A stretch of 64,000 nucleotides of DNA from Zoogloea oryzae (GCF_030161255.1 NZ_BSPX01000003.1:72152-136151), one strand, 5' to 3'; shown: positions 44,094 to 54,800, numbered from the stretch's first letter. Program-made: numbers and translations. Notes: a model not told the origin generated them from the sequence alone.

Positions 44094-45227
44094 TCAAAAG
44101 GGTTCCGGACTTTCCGATGCGGCAGCCAGGGCTGCCTTGTGTTCCAGTGCCACGTCGGTCAGAACCTGACGCAGCAACTCGAGCCCTTCGCCGGTGCGGG
44201 CGCTGAGCAAAACGCGCGTGATCTTACCACAAGCATCCTGCTGGACCTCCGGACTCGCCAGCGTGGCGTCGATCTTGTTCCAGACCTGGATCTGAGGAAG
44301 GGTGCCGGCGCCGATCTCTTCCAGCACCGAATTGACCGCGGCGATTTGCCCTTCCCGATCTTCACTGGCCGAATCCACCACATGCAGCAGGAGGTCGGCA
44401 GCTGCCGTTTCCTCGAGTGTTGCGTGGAAGGCAGCCACCAGCGAATGCGGCAGATCACGGATGAATCCGACCGTATCGGACAGCACGATGTTCCCCGCCT
44501 CACCCAAATAAAGCCGCCGGGACGTGGTATCCAGCGTGGCGAACAGCTGATCGGCGGCATACGCGCCGGCCTTCGTCAGGGCATTGAACAACGTGGATTT
44601 GCCCGCGTTGGTATAGCCGACGAGGGAAACCGAAAGCACATCCCGGCGCTCCCGGGCGCGTCGGCGGACCGAACGCTGGCGCTCGAGCTTGGCGAGACGA
44701 TCTTTGAGAAGCTTGACGCGCTCACCCAGCAGGCGACGGTCGGTTTCGAGCTGCTTCTCACCCGGACCACGCAGGCCAATACCGCCCTTCTGGCGTTCAA
44801 GGTGAGTCCAGCCTCGCACGAGGCGGGTGGACAGATGCTGCAACTGGGCGAGTTCAACCTGAAGCTTGCCCTCGTGGCTCTTGGCGCGCAGGGCGAAGAT
44901 GTCGAGGATCAGCGCCGAGCGGTCGACAACCCGGCAGTTGAGCTTGCGCTCGAGATTGCGCTGCTGCGCCGCGGTGATGTCGTGATTGAAGATGACGATG
45001 TCGGCCTCGTTCATCTTGGCCACCAGACCGATCTCCTCGGCCTTGCCCTTGCCCACGTAATGGGCCGGATCGGGCGCCTGACGACGTCCCTGGACGACAC
45101 CGACGACGGTCGCTCCGGCGCTTTCGGCCAGCAGCGACACTTCAGAAAGACGTTCTTCTATCCCGCCCTGACCGAAATCGACCTGAACAAGGAGTGCCCG
45201 CGTACCCGAGGCCGGCCGTTCAAGCAT
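44094..45227 (-). CDS. hflX: ribosome-associated GTPase HflX
   Basis: 377 residues. N-terminal HflX domain (VGVVQGRRQAPDPAHYVGKGKAEEI), coiled region, GTPase domain with G1 GYTNAGKSTLFNAL (about 205-218), G3 DTVGFIRDLPH and G4 NKID. Splits stalled 70S ribosomes under heat or stress. Sits 51 bp after hfq, the standard arrangement. Confidence 0.96.
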   Translation of the reverse strand: MLERPASGTRALLVQVDFGQGGIEERLSEVSLLAESAGATVVGVVQGRRQAPDPAHYVGKGKAEEIGLVAKMNEADIVIFNHDITAAQQRNLERKLNCRVVDRSALILDIFALRAKSHEGKLQVELAQLQHLSTRLVRGWTHLERQKGGIGLRGPGEKQLETDRRLLGERVKLLKDRLAKLERQRSVRRRARERRDVLSVSLVGYTNAGKSTLFNALTKAGAYAADQLFATLDTTSRRLYLGEAGNIVLSDTVGFIRDLPHSLVAAFHATLEETAAADLLLHVVDSASEDREGQIAAVNSVLEEIGAGTLPQIQVWNKIDATLASPEVQQDACGKITRVLLSARTGEGLELLRQVLTDVALEHKAALAAASESPEPF

Positions 45228-45278
45228 GCCGGGCCCCGGATTCGTGTTGGCCGCGAACGGGCCAGATCATCAGCCCGA

Positions 45279-45521
45279 TCAGCTTGCGGCCTCGTTCTGT
45301 TCCTGCTGGATATTGACGGGGCGAGCCGGCACCACGGTGGAGATGGCATGCTTGTAGACCATCTGGGTGACGGTGTTCTTCAGGAGGACCACGTACTGAT
45401 CGAAGGACTCGACCTGCCCCTGCAGCTTGATGCCATTCACGAGGTAGATCGAAACCGGCACGTGTTCGCGCCGCAGGGCGTTGAGGAATGGATCTTGAAG
45501 GAGTTGCCCCTTGTTGCTCAT
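45279..45521 (-). CDS. hfq: RNA chaperone Hfq
   Basis: 80 residues. Sm1 (LLQDPFLNALRREHVPVSIYLVNGIKLQGQVESFDQYVVLLK) and Sm2 with the YKHA motif. Hexameric RNA chaperone for sRNA-mRNA pairing; its presence makes the sRNA candidates in this window plausible Hfq clients. The C-terminal tail after residue 65 is short (QQEQNEAAS). Confidence 0.98.
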   Translation of the reverse strand: MSNKGQLLQDPFLNALRREHVPVSIYLVNGIKLQGQVESFDQYVVLLKNTVTQMVYKHAISTVVPARPVNIQQEQNEAAS

Positions 45522-45552
45522 GGTAGAACCTCTATGGTTGTAGTTTTGAATA

Positions 45553-45580
45553 ATTATAGAGCGACTTGCTGCAGTGCCAC
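45553..45580 (-). promoter_or_regulatory. probable hfq promoter
   Basis: On the - strand GTGGCA (45580-45575), 16-bp spacer, perfect TATAAT (45558-45553), placing the start about 25 bases before the hfq ATG, in the only gap of the der-hfq region. Confidence 0.55.
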
Positions 45581-45620
45581 ATTAGCACCGAGGATCGCTG
45601 TTGGTGTGGAAATCGGTTCG

Positions 45621-46949
45621 TCAATCCCTGTTGGCGTAGGGGTTGTGGGAAGACCTGAATTGTATCCTCAGGGGCGTTCCCTGCAATTTGAACGCTTCCT
45701 GGAAGGTGCGTTCAAGGTAGCGAGTATATGACGGAGGCACGTGATCGAGCGCACTGCCGTGCACCACGATCACCGGCGGATTCATCCCGCCCTGGTGGGC
45801 GTAGCGCATCTTGGGCCGGAAACCGCCGTGTCGCGGCGGCTGCTGCTTGAGCACGGCGTCAAGCAGCAAGCGGGTGAGCTTCGGCGTGGCGAGCTTGGTC
45901 ATCGCGGCCGCATAGGCGCCATCGACAGCCTTCAGCATCGGCACGATACCCTGCCCCTTCAGCGCGGAAACATAAAGGAAACGCGCAAAGCCCAGGAAAG
46001 GCAGCTTGCGTTCGATGTCTTCCTTGATGCGCTGACGGCGGTAATCATCCACCGAATCCCATTTGTTGACGGCAACAACCAGCGCCCTGCCCGCCTCGAC
46101 GACAAAGCCGCCGATGTGGGCGTCCTGGTCCGAGATCTCCTGGCTGGCGTCGAGGACAAGCACCACCACATTGGCTTGCTCGACGGCCTGCAGGGTCTTG
46201 ATGACCGAAAACTTCTCGACCGCCTCGAAGACCTTGCCGCGTTTGCGCAGACCGGCAGTGTCGATCAGCGTGTAGTGCTGGCCATTGCGTTCGAAGGGCA
46301 CCTCGATGGCGTCGCGGGTCGTACCGGGCATGTCGAAGGCGATCACCCGCTCTTCGCCGATCAGCGTATTCACCAGCGTGGACTTGCCCACATTGGGGCG
46401 GCCGACAATGGCGACCCGCGGACCCGACGACGACGCTTCGTCGTCTTCCGGATCTTCCGGGAAGCTTTCGAGGATCAGCTCCATCAGGGACGTGACGTTG
46501 TCACCGTGGGCCGACGAGATGCAGAGCGGATCACCCAGGCCAAGCTGATGGAACTCGGCGGAGACCATCGCCCGGTTCATGCCTTCGGCCTTGTTCACGA
46601 CAAGGAAGGTCGGCCGGCCGGCACGGCGCAGGCGCACGGCGATCTGCTCGTCGTGGGGCGTCAGGCCGCTGCGGGCATCCACCATGAAAAGCAGCGCATC
46701 GGCTTCGGCGATGGCCTGCTCGGCCTGCTTGGCCATCTCATGGACGATGCCTTCCTTGGCCACCGGGTCGAAACCGGCGGTATCGACCACGAGGAATTCC
46801 CGCTCCGCGGCACGGCCGAGACCGTAGCGACGATCGCGGGTGAGCCCGGGAAAATCGGCCACGAGGGCATCCCGGGTCTTGGTAAGGCGATTGAACAGGG
46901 TTGACTTGCCCACATTGGGGCGTCCGACGAGGACTAGGGTGGGTTTCAC
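45621..46949 (-). CDS. der: ribosome-assembly GTPase Der
   Basis: 442 residues with two tandem G domains: GRPNVGKSTLFNRL (about 8-21) and GRPNVGKSTLVNTL (about 182-195), each followed by DTAGF/DTAGL and NKAE/NKWD, then the KH-like C-terminal domain (YAHQGGMNPPVIVVHGSALDHVPPSYTRYLE). Acts in 50S subunit maturation. 15 bases after bamB. Confidence 0.97.
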   Translation of the reverse strand: MKPTLVLVGRPNVGKSTLFNRLTKTRDALVADFPGLTRDRRYGLGRAAEREFLVVDTAGFDPVAKEGIVHEMAKQAEQAIAEADALLFMVDARSGLTPHDEQIAVRLRRAGRPTFLVVNKAEGMNRAMVSAEFHQLGLGDPLCISSAHGDNVTSLMELILESFPEDPEDDEASSSGPRVAIVGRPNVGKSTLVNTLIGEERVIAFDMPGTTRDAIEVPFERNGQHYTLIDTAGLRKRGKVFEAVEKFSVIKTLQAVEQANVVVLVLDASQEISDQDAHIGGFVVEAGRALVVAVNKWDSVDDYRRQRIKEDIERKLPFLGFARFLYVSALKGQGIVPMLKAVDGAYAAAMTKLATPKLTRLLLDAVLKQQPPRHGGFRPKMRYAHQGGMNPPVIVVHGSALDHVPPSYTRYLERTFQEAFKLQGTPLRIQFRSSHNPYANRD

Positions 46950-46964
46950 GCGTGGGCGACTCCG

Positions 46965-48098
46965 TTATTGAACGCCGACGGCTGCGACGTTGCCGTCACG
47001 CGTCTGGATGACGACGCTGCCGCCTGCACGTTGCGGGTCGGCGAGGATGGGACTGGATGCAGGCCGAAGACGCCCCACCAGCCTGCCGTCGTCCTTGCGC
47101 AGCAGATGGACATAGCCTTCGGCATCGCCGACGACCACGTAATAATCGTTGATGACCCGGGGACGCCCGGTGCCACGTCCGGCGAGCTGATCCTGCTTCC
47201 AGGCGCTGGCGCCGCTACCGATGTCGAGCGCCAGCACGGCGCCCTTGTCGTCGGTCACGAAAACCTGGCTGTCGTCCATATCCAGCCCCTTCGAGCTGGA
47301 CAGATCGCGGGTCCACAGGGTGGAACCATTGCTCATGTCGAAGCAGGCGATGCGCCCCTGGTAGGCCACCGCACAAGTGGCGCGGGAGCCCATCACGGGC
47401 AGGCTGGTGATGTCGGACATGCGCTCGAGTTCGGTCGCGCCGCGGGGGATCGCCACCGTGCCTTCCCACATCAGGCTGCCGTTTGCGGGGCTGACCGCCG
47501 CCAGCTTGCCGCCAGGAAAGCCCGCCAGGATCACGTTGCTCTCGAGTAACACGCCAGCAGAGTTACGCAGCGACAGCGGCGGCGTGGCACGCTGATAAAC
47601 CCAACGCTGACGCCCATCCGCAGAATCAAGCCCGAACAGGCGGCTGTCGGCACTACGCACAACGACCAGACCGTTAGAGACGGCCGGGGCGGCGAGCACC
47701 TCGGCGTTCACCGGAACGCGCCATTTGACCTGCCCGCTGTCGGCGTCGAGGGCGATCACTTCGCCCTTCGGCGTACCGACGACCACCAGGCTGCCGTCAC
47801 TGCCCACACCGCCGGAAATCGTCACCTTGAGGGGCGTCTTCCAGCGCACGCGGCCGTTGTCGAGGCGCACCACATCGCCGTCGCCAGCGGCGAAGACGGC
47901 GTCACCGACGATCGCCGGCTGAAGCACGTAGACGCCGGTATTGCCGACGCGCACACGCCATGCCTCACTTGTCGCCACCGGACTGGTGATGGGCGTGAGG
48001 GCGGGCTGCTTGCCGCTGCTGGAGAACGGGTTGAGCGAACTGCACGCACCCAGCGCCAGCGCAGTGGCGACGATCAAGGCCCGTTGCGGGGCTTTCAT
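46965..48098 (-). CDS. bamB: outer membrane assembly lipoprotein BamB
   Basis: 377 residues. Lipobox LALGACSS (Cys19), then eight PQQ-like beta-propeller blades marked by repeated W-x-V/AL-D-G/S-G motifs (VIALDADSGQVKWRVPV, LFGLDSADGRQRWVYQ, IACFDMSNGSTLWTRDL). Component of the BAM complex at the inner leaflet of the outer membrane. Overlaps the upstream gene by 4 bases. Confidence 0.96.
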   Translation of the reverse strand: MKAPQRALIVATALALGACSSLNPFSSSGKQPALTPITSPVATSEAWRVRVGNTGVYVLQPAIVGDAVFAAGDGDVVRLDNGRVRWKTPLKVTISGGVGSDGSLVVVGTPKGEVIALDADSGQVKWRVPVNAEVLAAPAVSNGLVVVRSADSRLFGLDSADGRQRWVYQRATPPLSLRNSAGVLLESNVILAGFPGGKLAAVSPANGSLMWEGTVAIPRGATELERMSDITSLPVMGSRATCAVAYQGRIACFDMSNGSTLWTRDLSSSKGLDMDDSQVFVTDDKGAVLALDIGSGASAWKQDQLAGRGTGRPRVINDYYVVVGDAEGYVHLLRKDDGRLVGRLRPASSPILADPQRAGGSVVIQTRDGNVAAVGVQ

Positions 48099-48748
48099 TG
48101 GGCACCCCCAACCGCATCGAGCTTGGCCTGAGCGATCTCGCGGAGCGTGACCGATTCGGCCTTGGTGGCGGATTCGAGGCTGGAAACGACGGTCTTGTAC
48201 GCAGCGCGGGCTTCATCCTTCTTGCCCTGAGCAACCAGGATGTCGCCCTTCAGATCGGCGAAACGGGCGGCCAGGCTTTCGTCCGGAGCGGTCTGGAGTT
48301 GGGCCAGGGCTTCGTCGTAGGCCTTGTCGTCGAGCATCACGCTCGCCAGACGCAGGCGGGCGAGATCTCGCAGCGCAGGATCGCTGGCCTTCTCTGCGGC
48401 CCAGGCGAGCGGCGCGCGGGCGTTCTTCAGATCACCGGCTTCGGCCTGAACCTTGGCCGACAGCAGCGCCGCCAGATCAGCGTAGGCCGTGCCGCTGTAC
48501 TTCTCGAGCAGCGCACCTGCCACCTCGCGGACCTTCGGCGCGTTGTGCTCGGCCGCCGCGGTCTGAAGCTGATCGTAGAGCGCGGACGCCTCGGCGGCCT
48601 GCTTGCCCTTGTACCAGTTCCAGCCCTGCCAGCCGACCGAAGCCAGCGCAGCGGCGACCGCGAGCGTCGTCACCAGCTTGCCGTACTGTTCCCACCAGCC
48701 CTTGATCTGGGAAATCTGTTCCTGCTCTTCGAGGTCAAATGCAGCCAT
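48095..48748 (-). CDS. YfgM-like ancillary SecYEG translocon subunit (TPR)
   Basis: 217 residues. An N-terminal cytosolic stretch (MAAFDLEEQEQISQIKGWWEQYG), one TM helix (LVTTLAVAAALASVGWQGW), then a periplasmic tetratricopeptide region. YfgM links the Sec translocon to periplasmic chaperones; the hisS-yfgM-bamB order is conserved. Its start lies 14 bases inside the end of hisS. Confidence 0.92.
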   Translation of the reverse strand: MAAFDLEEQEQISQIKGWWEQYGKLVTTLAVAAALASVGWQGWNWYKGKQAAEASALYDQLQTAAAEHNAPKVREVAGALLEKYSGTAYADLAALLSAKVQAEAGDLKNARAPLAWAAEKASDPALRDLARLRLASVMLDDKAYDEALAQLQTAPDESLAARFADLKGDILVAQGKKDEARAAYKTVVSSLESATKAESVTLREIAQAKLDAVGGAQ

Positions 48749-50030
48749 CGTCTTCTTCCGAATCTAGTAGGCGGTCAGCCAGGGTTTCGGGGAGCGTGTC
48801 CATGGGCACGCGGATCTGTTCGCCACCGTCGCGCAGGGGCTTGAGGCTCACCTCGCCGGCTGCGGCTTCGTCGTCGCCGATCACCACGGCGAACGGCGCG
48901 CCGGATGCATCGGCCCGCTTCATCTGGGACTTGAAGCTGCCGCCACCGCAGTGCAGGGTGACCGCGAAGCCCGTGCCACGGAGCGCTTCGGCAACCCGGA
49001 AGGCTGCCCGCTGGGCTGCCTCACCGGCGTGGACGAGGTAGACGTCCGGCACGAGACGCTGGGCTTCACCACCACACTCCTGCCACAGGGCGAGCAGACG
49101 CTCGACGCCCATCGCAAAACCAGCCGCCGGCGCCGGCTTGCCACCGAGCTGAGCCACCAGGCCATCGTAGCGGCCGCCGGCGCAGATCGTGCCCTGGGCG
49201 CCCAGGCGGGTCGTGACCCACTCGAACACCGTGCGGTTGTAGTAGTCCAGCCCACGCACCAGGCGGTGGTTGATGCGGTACGGCAGGCCGGCATCCTTAA
49301 GGATGGTCTGCACGCCGTCGAAATGCTTGAGGGACTCTTCGCCCAGGAACTCGGCCAGCTTGGGGGCCGCTTCGACGATGGCCTGAAGATCCGGGTTCTT
49401 GGTGTCGAGAATGCGCAGGGGGTTGGTGTAGAGCCGGCGCTGGCCGTCCTCGTCGAGGCTGTCCTTGTGCTGTTCGAGATAGGCGATCAGCGCGGCCCGG
49501 TGAGCGGCGCGTTCTTCGCTGCTGCCGAGGGAGTTGATCTCCAGCTTGACGTCTTCAAGGCCCAGATCGTCCCACAGCCGGGCGCACATCAGGATGTGCT
49601 CGGCGTCGATGTCCGGACCGTCAAAACCGAGGGCCTCGACGCCGATCTGATGGAACTGGCGGTAACGCCCCTTCTGGGGCCGTTCGTGACGGAACATCGG
49701 GCCGTGGTAGTACAGCCGGCGGGGCTGGCCGAACAGCAGGTTGTGCTGGATCGCCGCGCGCACGCAGGAGGCCGTGCCTTCCGGGCGCAGGGTGAGGTGT
49801 TCGCCGTTGAGGGCGTCCTCGAAGGAGTACATCTCCTTCTCGACGATGTCGGTCACTTCACCGATGGCGCGCTTGAACAGCGGCGTCGGCTCGACGATGG
49901 GCATGCGGATGGGGCGGTAACCGTAGCTGTGCAGCCAGTCGCGGACGATGTCCTCGAAGTGCTCCCAGGTTTCGGCCTCTTCGGGCAGGATGTCGTTCAT
50001 CCCGCGGACGGCCTGGAGGGTCTTGCTCAT
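48735..50030 (-). CDS. hisS: histidyl-tRNA synthetase
   Basis: 431 residues, class II. Motif 1 region (RPIRMPIVEPTPLFKRAIGEVTDIVEKEMYSF), motif 2 (LTLRPEGTASCVRA, FRHERPQKGRYRQFHQIGVEALG), HisA box LVRGLDYYNRTVFEW, motif 3 AAGFAMGVERLLAL, and a C-terminal anticodon domain. Cytosolic tRNA charging. Confidence 0.98.
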   Translation of the reverse strand: MSKTLQAVRGMNDILPEEAETWEHFEDIVRDWLHSYGYRPIRMPIVEPTPLFKRAIGEVTDIVEKEMYSFEDALNGEHLTLRPEGTASCVRAAIQHNLLFGQPRRLYYHGPMFRHERPQKGRYRQFHQIGVEALGFDGPDIDAEHILMCARLWDDLGLEDVKLEINSLGSSEERAAHRAALIAYLEQHKDSLDEDGQRRLYTNPLRILDTKNPDLQAIVEAAPKLAEFLGEESLKHFDGVQTILKDAGLPYRINHRLVRGLDYYNRTVFEWVTTRLGAQGTICAGGRYDGLVAQLGGKPAPAAGFAMGVERLLALWQECGGEAQRLVPDVYLVHAGEAAQRAAFRVAEALRGTGFAVTLHCGGGSFKSQMKRADASGAPFAVVIGDDEAAAGEVSLKPLRDGGEQIRVPMDTLPETLADRLLDSEEDDGCI

Positions 50031-50063
50031 GATTCCTTTTGTTCTTCTGTTGACTGCGGCCTG

Positions 50064-51314
<1,251 letters not shown>

Positions 51315-51325
51315 GTTGCGTCCTG

Positions 51326-52231
51326 TCACTCGAACTTGAGGCGGGCGATCGTCATCTTGCCGGTGAGGCCAAAATCCACCGGCTGACCATTGCGCTCGAG
51401 CTTGACCGAGCGGGCATTGCCGATGACGACGGCCATCGGCGGTGCGACTTCGAATTCTTCCCGCGAGCCAGCCTTGCCGAGCTTGGTGACGACGGACTTG
51501 CCGTTCTTGTCCTTCACTTCGATCCACGCATCCTGCGCGAATTCGAAGACCAGCCGGTCCTTGCCGCCGACAGCGGCAGCCGGCGCAGGCGCGGGCTCGT
51601 CGACCTTGACCGGAACGGGCAGCGGCACCGCGGTCGAGGTGCCCTGGGCCGCGGCCGGATCGGCGGCTGCCGGCGCGACATCGGGCGCCTTGCCGGCGTC
51701 ACCTTCCTGGGTCGGCACACCCGCAGCGGGCGGCATGCCTGCAGCCTCGCCGACCGGAGCCGGGGCGCTGGCGATCAGTTCATCAGCCACCTTCTTGCGC
51801 TGGGTGTCGTAATACCAGCCGGCGACGACGATGCCGAACAGGGCCAGCGCAGCCAGCACGCCAGGAATCACCGAACGGCGGAAACGCCCGCGACCAACCT
51901 GGGGCATGTCGCCCTGGGCGTTAGAGGCCGGTGAAAGCTCGACAGTCTCGGACGTGACCGATGCCTGCAGGCCAGCGAGCAGCGGCGCCGGATCGATCTT
52001 GAGCAGGCGCGCGTAGTTGCGCAGGAAGCCCCGCGTGAAGGCGGCGCCGGGAAGCTGGTCGAAACGACCAGACTCCAGCGCTTCGACCTGCCGGGGATTG
52101 AGCTTGAGGGAATTCGCCACCTCGGAAACGCTGAGGCCGAGCGCCTCACGCTGGCGTCGCAGGGTTTCGCCAGCTGAAGAATCCGCAGGCGTCCCCGCCG
52201 GGGCCTGAGGCAAAACTTGAGGATCGGTCAC
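51326..52231 (-). CDS. rodZ: RodZ-like cytoskeletal HTH membrane protein
   Basis: 301 residues. N-terminal Xre-type HTH (LRRQREALGLSVSEVANSLKLNPRQVEALESGRFDQLPGAAFTRGFLRNYARLL, about 25-80), one TM helix (SVIPGVLAALALFGIVVAGWYY, about 117-138), a Pro/Ala-rich linker, and a periplasmic DUF4115-like beta domain (LVFEFAQDAWIEVKDKNGKSVVTKLGKAGSREEFEVAPPMAVVIGNARSVKLERNGQPVDFG). Links MreB to the membrane for cell-shape control. Confidence 0.92.
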   Translation of the reverse strand: MTDPQVLPQAPAGTPADSSAGETLRRQREALGLSVSEVANSLKLNPRQVEALESGRFDQLPGAAFTRGFLRNYARLLKIDPAPLLAGLQASVTSETVELSPASNAQGDMPQVGRGRFRRSVIPGVLAALALFGIVVAGWYYDTQRKKVADELIASAPAPVGEAAGMPPAAGVPTQEGDAGKAPDVAPAAADPAAAQGTSTAVPLPVPVKVDEPAPAPAAAVGGKDRLVFEFAQDAWIEVKDKNGKSVVTKLGKAGSREEFEVAPPMAVVIGNARSVKLERNGQPVDFGLTGKMTIARLKFE

Positions 52232-53031
52232 TGATACTGCCCTTGCAAGAAAGCCTGATATTCGGGAGAGCCGGGAAAACGGCGCCGTAACTGCTGCACG
52301 AGGGAGGCCTCGGCCGCGCGGTCGCCGAGCTTGCGTTCGACACGGATCGCCAGCCAGAGGCTTTCGGCCGACGAGTCACCACCCTGATGCAGGGCGGCGA
52401 GATAGCGTTTGGCCGCCTCGTTGGCACCACGCCGGTATGCGATGGCGGCCAGGTGATAGATCGCCGCCTGATTGCCGTTGTCGGCCTCGACCGCCCGCAG
52501 GAAGAAGTCTTCAGCAGCCGCGTCGTTCTTGAGGCGCAGCTGGCACATGCCGGCGTTGGCGAGCGCGCGGGTCGGCGTCTGGTAATAGGGATTGCGGGCC
52601 GCAGCGGTGAGTTGCTCCAGCCCGGCTGGCTCCTTGCCCATCGAGCACAGGAACCAGCCATAGCTGTTCATGATCTCCGGGTCGCCCGGCGCGAGTTGCA
52701 GCGCGCGCTCGAAATTGGCCCCAGCGACAGCATTCTCTTCGAGGTACATGTGCACCAGCCCCATCAGCTGATAGGCCGGCGCGTAGCGTGGATCGTAGTG
52801 GGTGGCGGACTTGGCTTCATCCAGCGCCACGCCGTAACGACCCGCCTGCAGATAGGCGAGCCCCAGGTCGACGTGCACCTTGGCCTTGCGCTGGGCATCC
52901 GTAACCGTGGGCCTGTCGGAGACGGGCCGTTCGATCGACGCCACCGGCGCACCGAAATTGCCTCCGGCACAACCCGCAAGGCCGACGACGGCAAGCACAA
53001 CAGCGACGGCGGACGGGATGCGTCTCATCAC
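52228..53031 (-). CDS. pilW: type IV pilus assembly lipoprotein PilW/PilF
   Basis: 267 residues. Lipobox VVGLAGC (Cys21), then about six TPR repeats beginning at AKVHVDLGLAYLQAGRYGVALDEAKSATHYDPRYAPAYQLMGLV. Pilotin needed for PilQ secretin assembly. Overlaps rodZ by 4 bases and follows rlmN by 2, the standard betaproteobacterial order. Confidence 0.94.
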   Translation of the reverse strand: MMRRIPSAVAVVLAVVGLAGCAGGNFGAPVASIERPVSDRPTVTDAQRKAKVHVDLGLAYLQAGRYGVALDEAKSATHYDPRYAPAYQLMGLVHMYLEENAVAGANFERALQLAPGDPEIMNSYGWFLCSMGKEPAGLEQLTAAARNPYYQTPTRALANAGMCQLRLKNDAAAEDFFLRAVEADNGNQAAIYHLAAIAYRRGANEAAKRYLAALHQGGDSSAESLWLAIRVERKLGDRAAEASLVQQLRRRFPGSPEYQAFLQGQYQ

Positions 53032-53033
53032 AT

Positions 53034-54116
53034 TCAGGCTCCGGTGATCGGCACGATTCGGGTCGTGCGACGGGTTTTGTCCTTCACCTGCCCGGCAAGC
53101 TGGCCGCAGGCCGCATCGACGTCATCCCCGCGGGTCTTGCGGGTGGTGGTGACGATGCCGGCAGCGATGAGGATCTCGGCGAAGCGCTTGATGCGCGGTG
53201 CAGGAGAACGCTCGAAACCGGAATTCGGGAAGGGGTTGAACGGAATCAGGTTGAACTTGCAGGGCACGTCGCGGGTGAGCGCGATGAGCTCGCGGGCGTG
53301 GGCATCGGAATCATTCACCCCGTCGAGCATGACGTACTCGAAGGTGATGAAATCCCGGGGCGCACGCTCGAGGTAGCGCTGGCACGCGGCCATGAGTTCA
53401 CGCAGGGGGTATTTCTGGTTGATCGGCACGAGCTGGTCGCGCAGCGCGTCATTGGACGCATGCAGCGATACGGCAAGCGCCGTCGGGCAGGCGTCCCGCA
53501 GGCGATCCATCGCCGGAACGATGCCGGACGTGGAGACCGTCACCCGCCGCCTCGACAGGCCATAGGCGTTGTCGTCAAGCATCAGGTTGAGCGCCGACAC
53601 CACGTTGTCGAAGTTGGCGAGCGGTTCGCCCATGCCCATCATCACCACGTTGCTGATGACGCGCTCGCCGTCGCCGTTGGCACCGAGCAGGCGATTGGCA
53701 AGCCACAGCTGACCGATGATCTCGGCGGCGCTGAGGTTACGGTTGAAGCCCTGCTTGCCGGTCGAACAGAACGCGCAATCCAGCGCACAGCCCGCCTGGG
53801 ACGAGATGCACAGCGTGCCGCGGTTGGTTTCGGGGATGAACACCGTCTCAACCGCGTTGGCGTTGCCCACGTCGAGCAGCCACTTGCGGGTGCCGTCCGT
53901 CGAGATGCTGTCGCGCACCGGAACCGGCGGCGTGATGCAGGCCGTCGCCGCGAGCTTGGCCCGCAGCGACTTGGCCACGTCGGTCATCTGCTCGAAATCG
54001 GTCACGCCGAAGCGATGCACCCAGCGGAGCACCTGCTTGGCACGAAAGGGTTTCTCACCTTGCTGGAGGAACCAGTCGGTGAGTGCTGCCGCATCGAAAT
54101 CGAGAAGATTGACCAC
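53034..54116 (-). CDS. rlmN: dual-specificity 23S rRNA/tRNA adenine C2-methyltransferase RlmN
   Basis: 360 residues, radical SAM. Cluster cysteines Cys110, Cys114 and Cys117 in CALDCAFCSTGKQGF; GMGEPLANFDNV is the SAM-binding GGE-type motif, and the second methyl-carrying cysteine lies near GDDVDAACGQLAGQ. Methylates A2503 of 23S rRNA and A37 of tRNAs. The start codon is GTG 54116. Confidence 0.97.
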   Translation of the reverse strand: MVNLLDFDAAALTDWFLQQGEKPFRAKQVLRWVHRFGVTDFEQMTDVAKSLRAKLAATACITPPVPVRDSISTDGTRKWLLDVGNANAVETVFIPETNRGTLCISSQAGCALDCAFCSTGKQGFNRNLSAAEIIGQLWLANRLLGANGDGERVISNVVMMGMGEPLANFDNVVSALNLMLDDNAYGLSRRRVTVSTSGIVPAMDRLRDACPTALAVSLHASNDALRDQLVPINQKYPLRELMAACQRYLERAPRDFITFEYVMLDGVNDSDAHARELIALTRDVPCKFNLIPFNPFPNSGFERSPAPRIKRFAEILIAAGIVTTTRKTRGDDVDAACGQLAGQVKDKTRRTTRIVPITGA

Positions 54117-54132
54117 GTGTATTTCCGTCCAG

Positions 54133-54165
54133 ACCGGCGGGAGGAAGAAATTTCATCCCGCCGGT
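54133..54165. promoter_or_regulatory. perfect 10-bp inverted repeat between ndk and rlmN
   Basis: ACCGGCGGGA (54133-54142) and TCCCGCCGGT (54156-54165) flank a 13-base A/T-rich loop. No T-run on the - strand, so it may be an mRNA-stability or processing hairpin that lets ndk and rlmN levels differ. Confidence 0.5.
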
Positions 54166-54173
54166 AGAGATCA

Positions 54174-54599
54174 TCAACGGCTGTAAACGTTCATGCCGGG
54201 GAAGAAGAAGGCGACTTCCACAGCAGCGGTTTCCGGCGCGTCGGAGCCGTGAACGGCGTTGGCGTCGATGGACTCGGCGAAATCGGCGCGGATGGTGCCC
54301 TTGTCGGCCTTCTTCGGGTCGGTGGCGCCCATCAGTTCGCGGTTCTTGGCGATGGCGTTTTCGCCTTCCAGGGCCTGGATCATCACCGGGCCGGAGGTCA
54401 TGAAGGAAACCAGATCCTTGAAGAAGGGGCGATCTTTGTGCACGGCGTAGAACTCACCGGCTTCGCGCTCGGACAGGTGAACCAGCTTGGCGGCAACGAT
54501 CTTCAGGCCGGCGCCTTCGAAACGGGCGTAGATCTGGCCGATCACGTTCTTGGCGACGGCATCGGGCTTGATGATGGAAAGGGTGCGTTCAATAGCCAT
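54174..54599 (-). CDS. ndk: nucleoside diphosphate kinase
   Basis: 141 residues. Phospho-histidine His117 in NAVHGSDAPETAAVEVAFFF, plus TLSIIKPDAVAKNVIG at the start. Exchanges terminal phosphates between NTPs and NDPs. First gene of the long - strand run. GGAG precedes ATG 54599; a TAAAAT -10-like box lies at 54650-54655 on the - strand without a good -35. Confidence 0.98.
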   Translation of the reverse strand: MAIERTLSIIKPDAVAKNVIGQIYARFEGAGLKIVAAKLVHLSEREAGEFYAVHKDRPFFKDLVSFMTSGPVMIQALEGENAIAKNRELMGATDPKKADKGTIRADFAESIDANAVHGSDAPETAAVEVAFFFPGMNVYSR

Positions 54600-54773
54600 G
54601 AGTCAGGACTCCGTGAGACAAAGGATGGTCGAAAAACCGAAAGCTTGGAATTTTAGCAGGTTGGTGCGTCAGATCGGCGTTTTTCGGCATAGCCACGACG
54701 ATGGACGGCGCGCGACGGCCGACAGAGGCCGGGCGCCGGGTGCGCAACCGAGGGAATATGGGGGCGAAAAAGC
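54600..54773. other. ndk upstream region
   Basis: 174 bp between the ndk start and the cco-side terminator. Holds the presumed ndk promoter; only a -10-like TAAAAT (- strand, 54655-54650) was recognised. No gene supported. Confidence 0.4.
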
Positions 54774-54800
54774 AAAAAAAAGGGTGCGCATCGCGCACCC
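54774..54800 (-). terminator. Rho-independent terminator downstream of ccoS / sRNA candidate
   Basis: On the - strand GGGTGCGC/GCGCACCC (54800-54793 / 54789-54782), loop of 3, followed by a run of eight T (54781-54774). Serves whatever is transcribed leftward from ccoS or from the FNR-type promoter. Confidence 0.9.
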
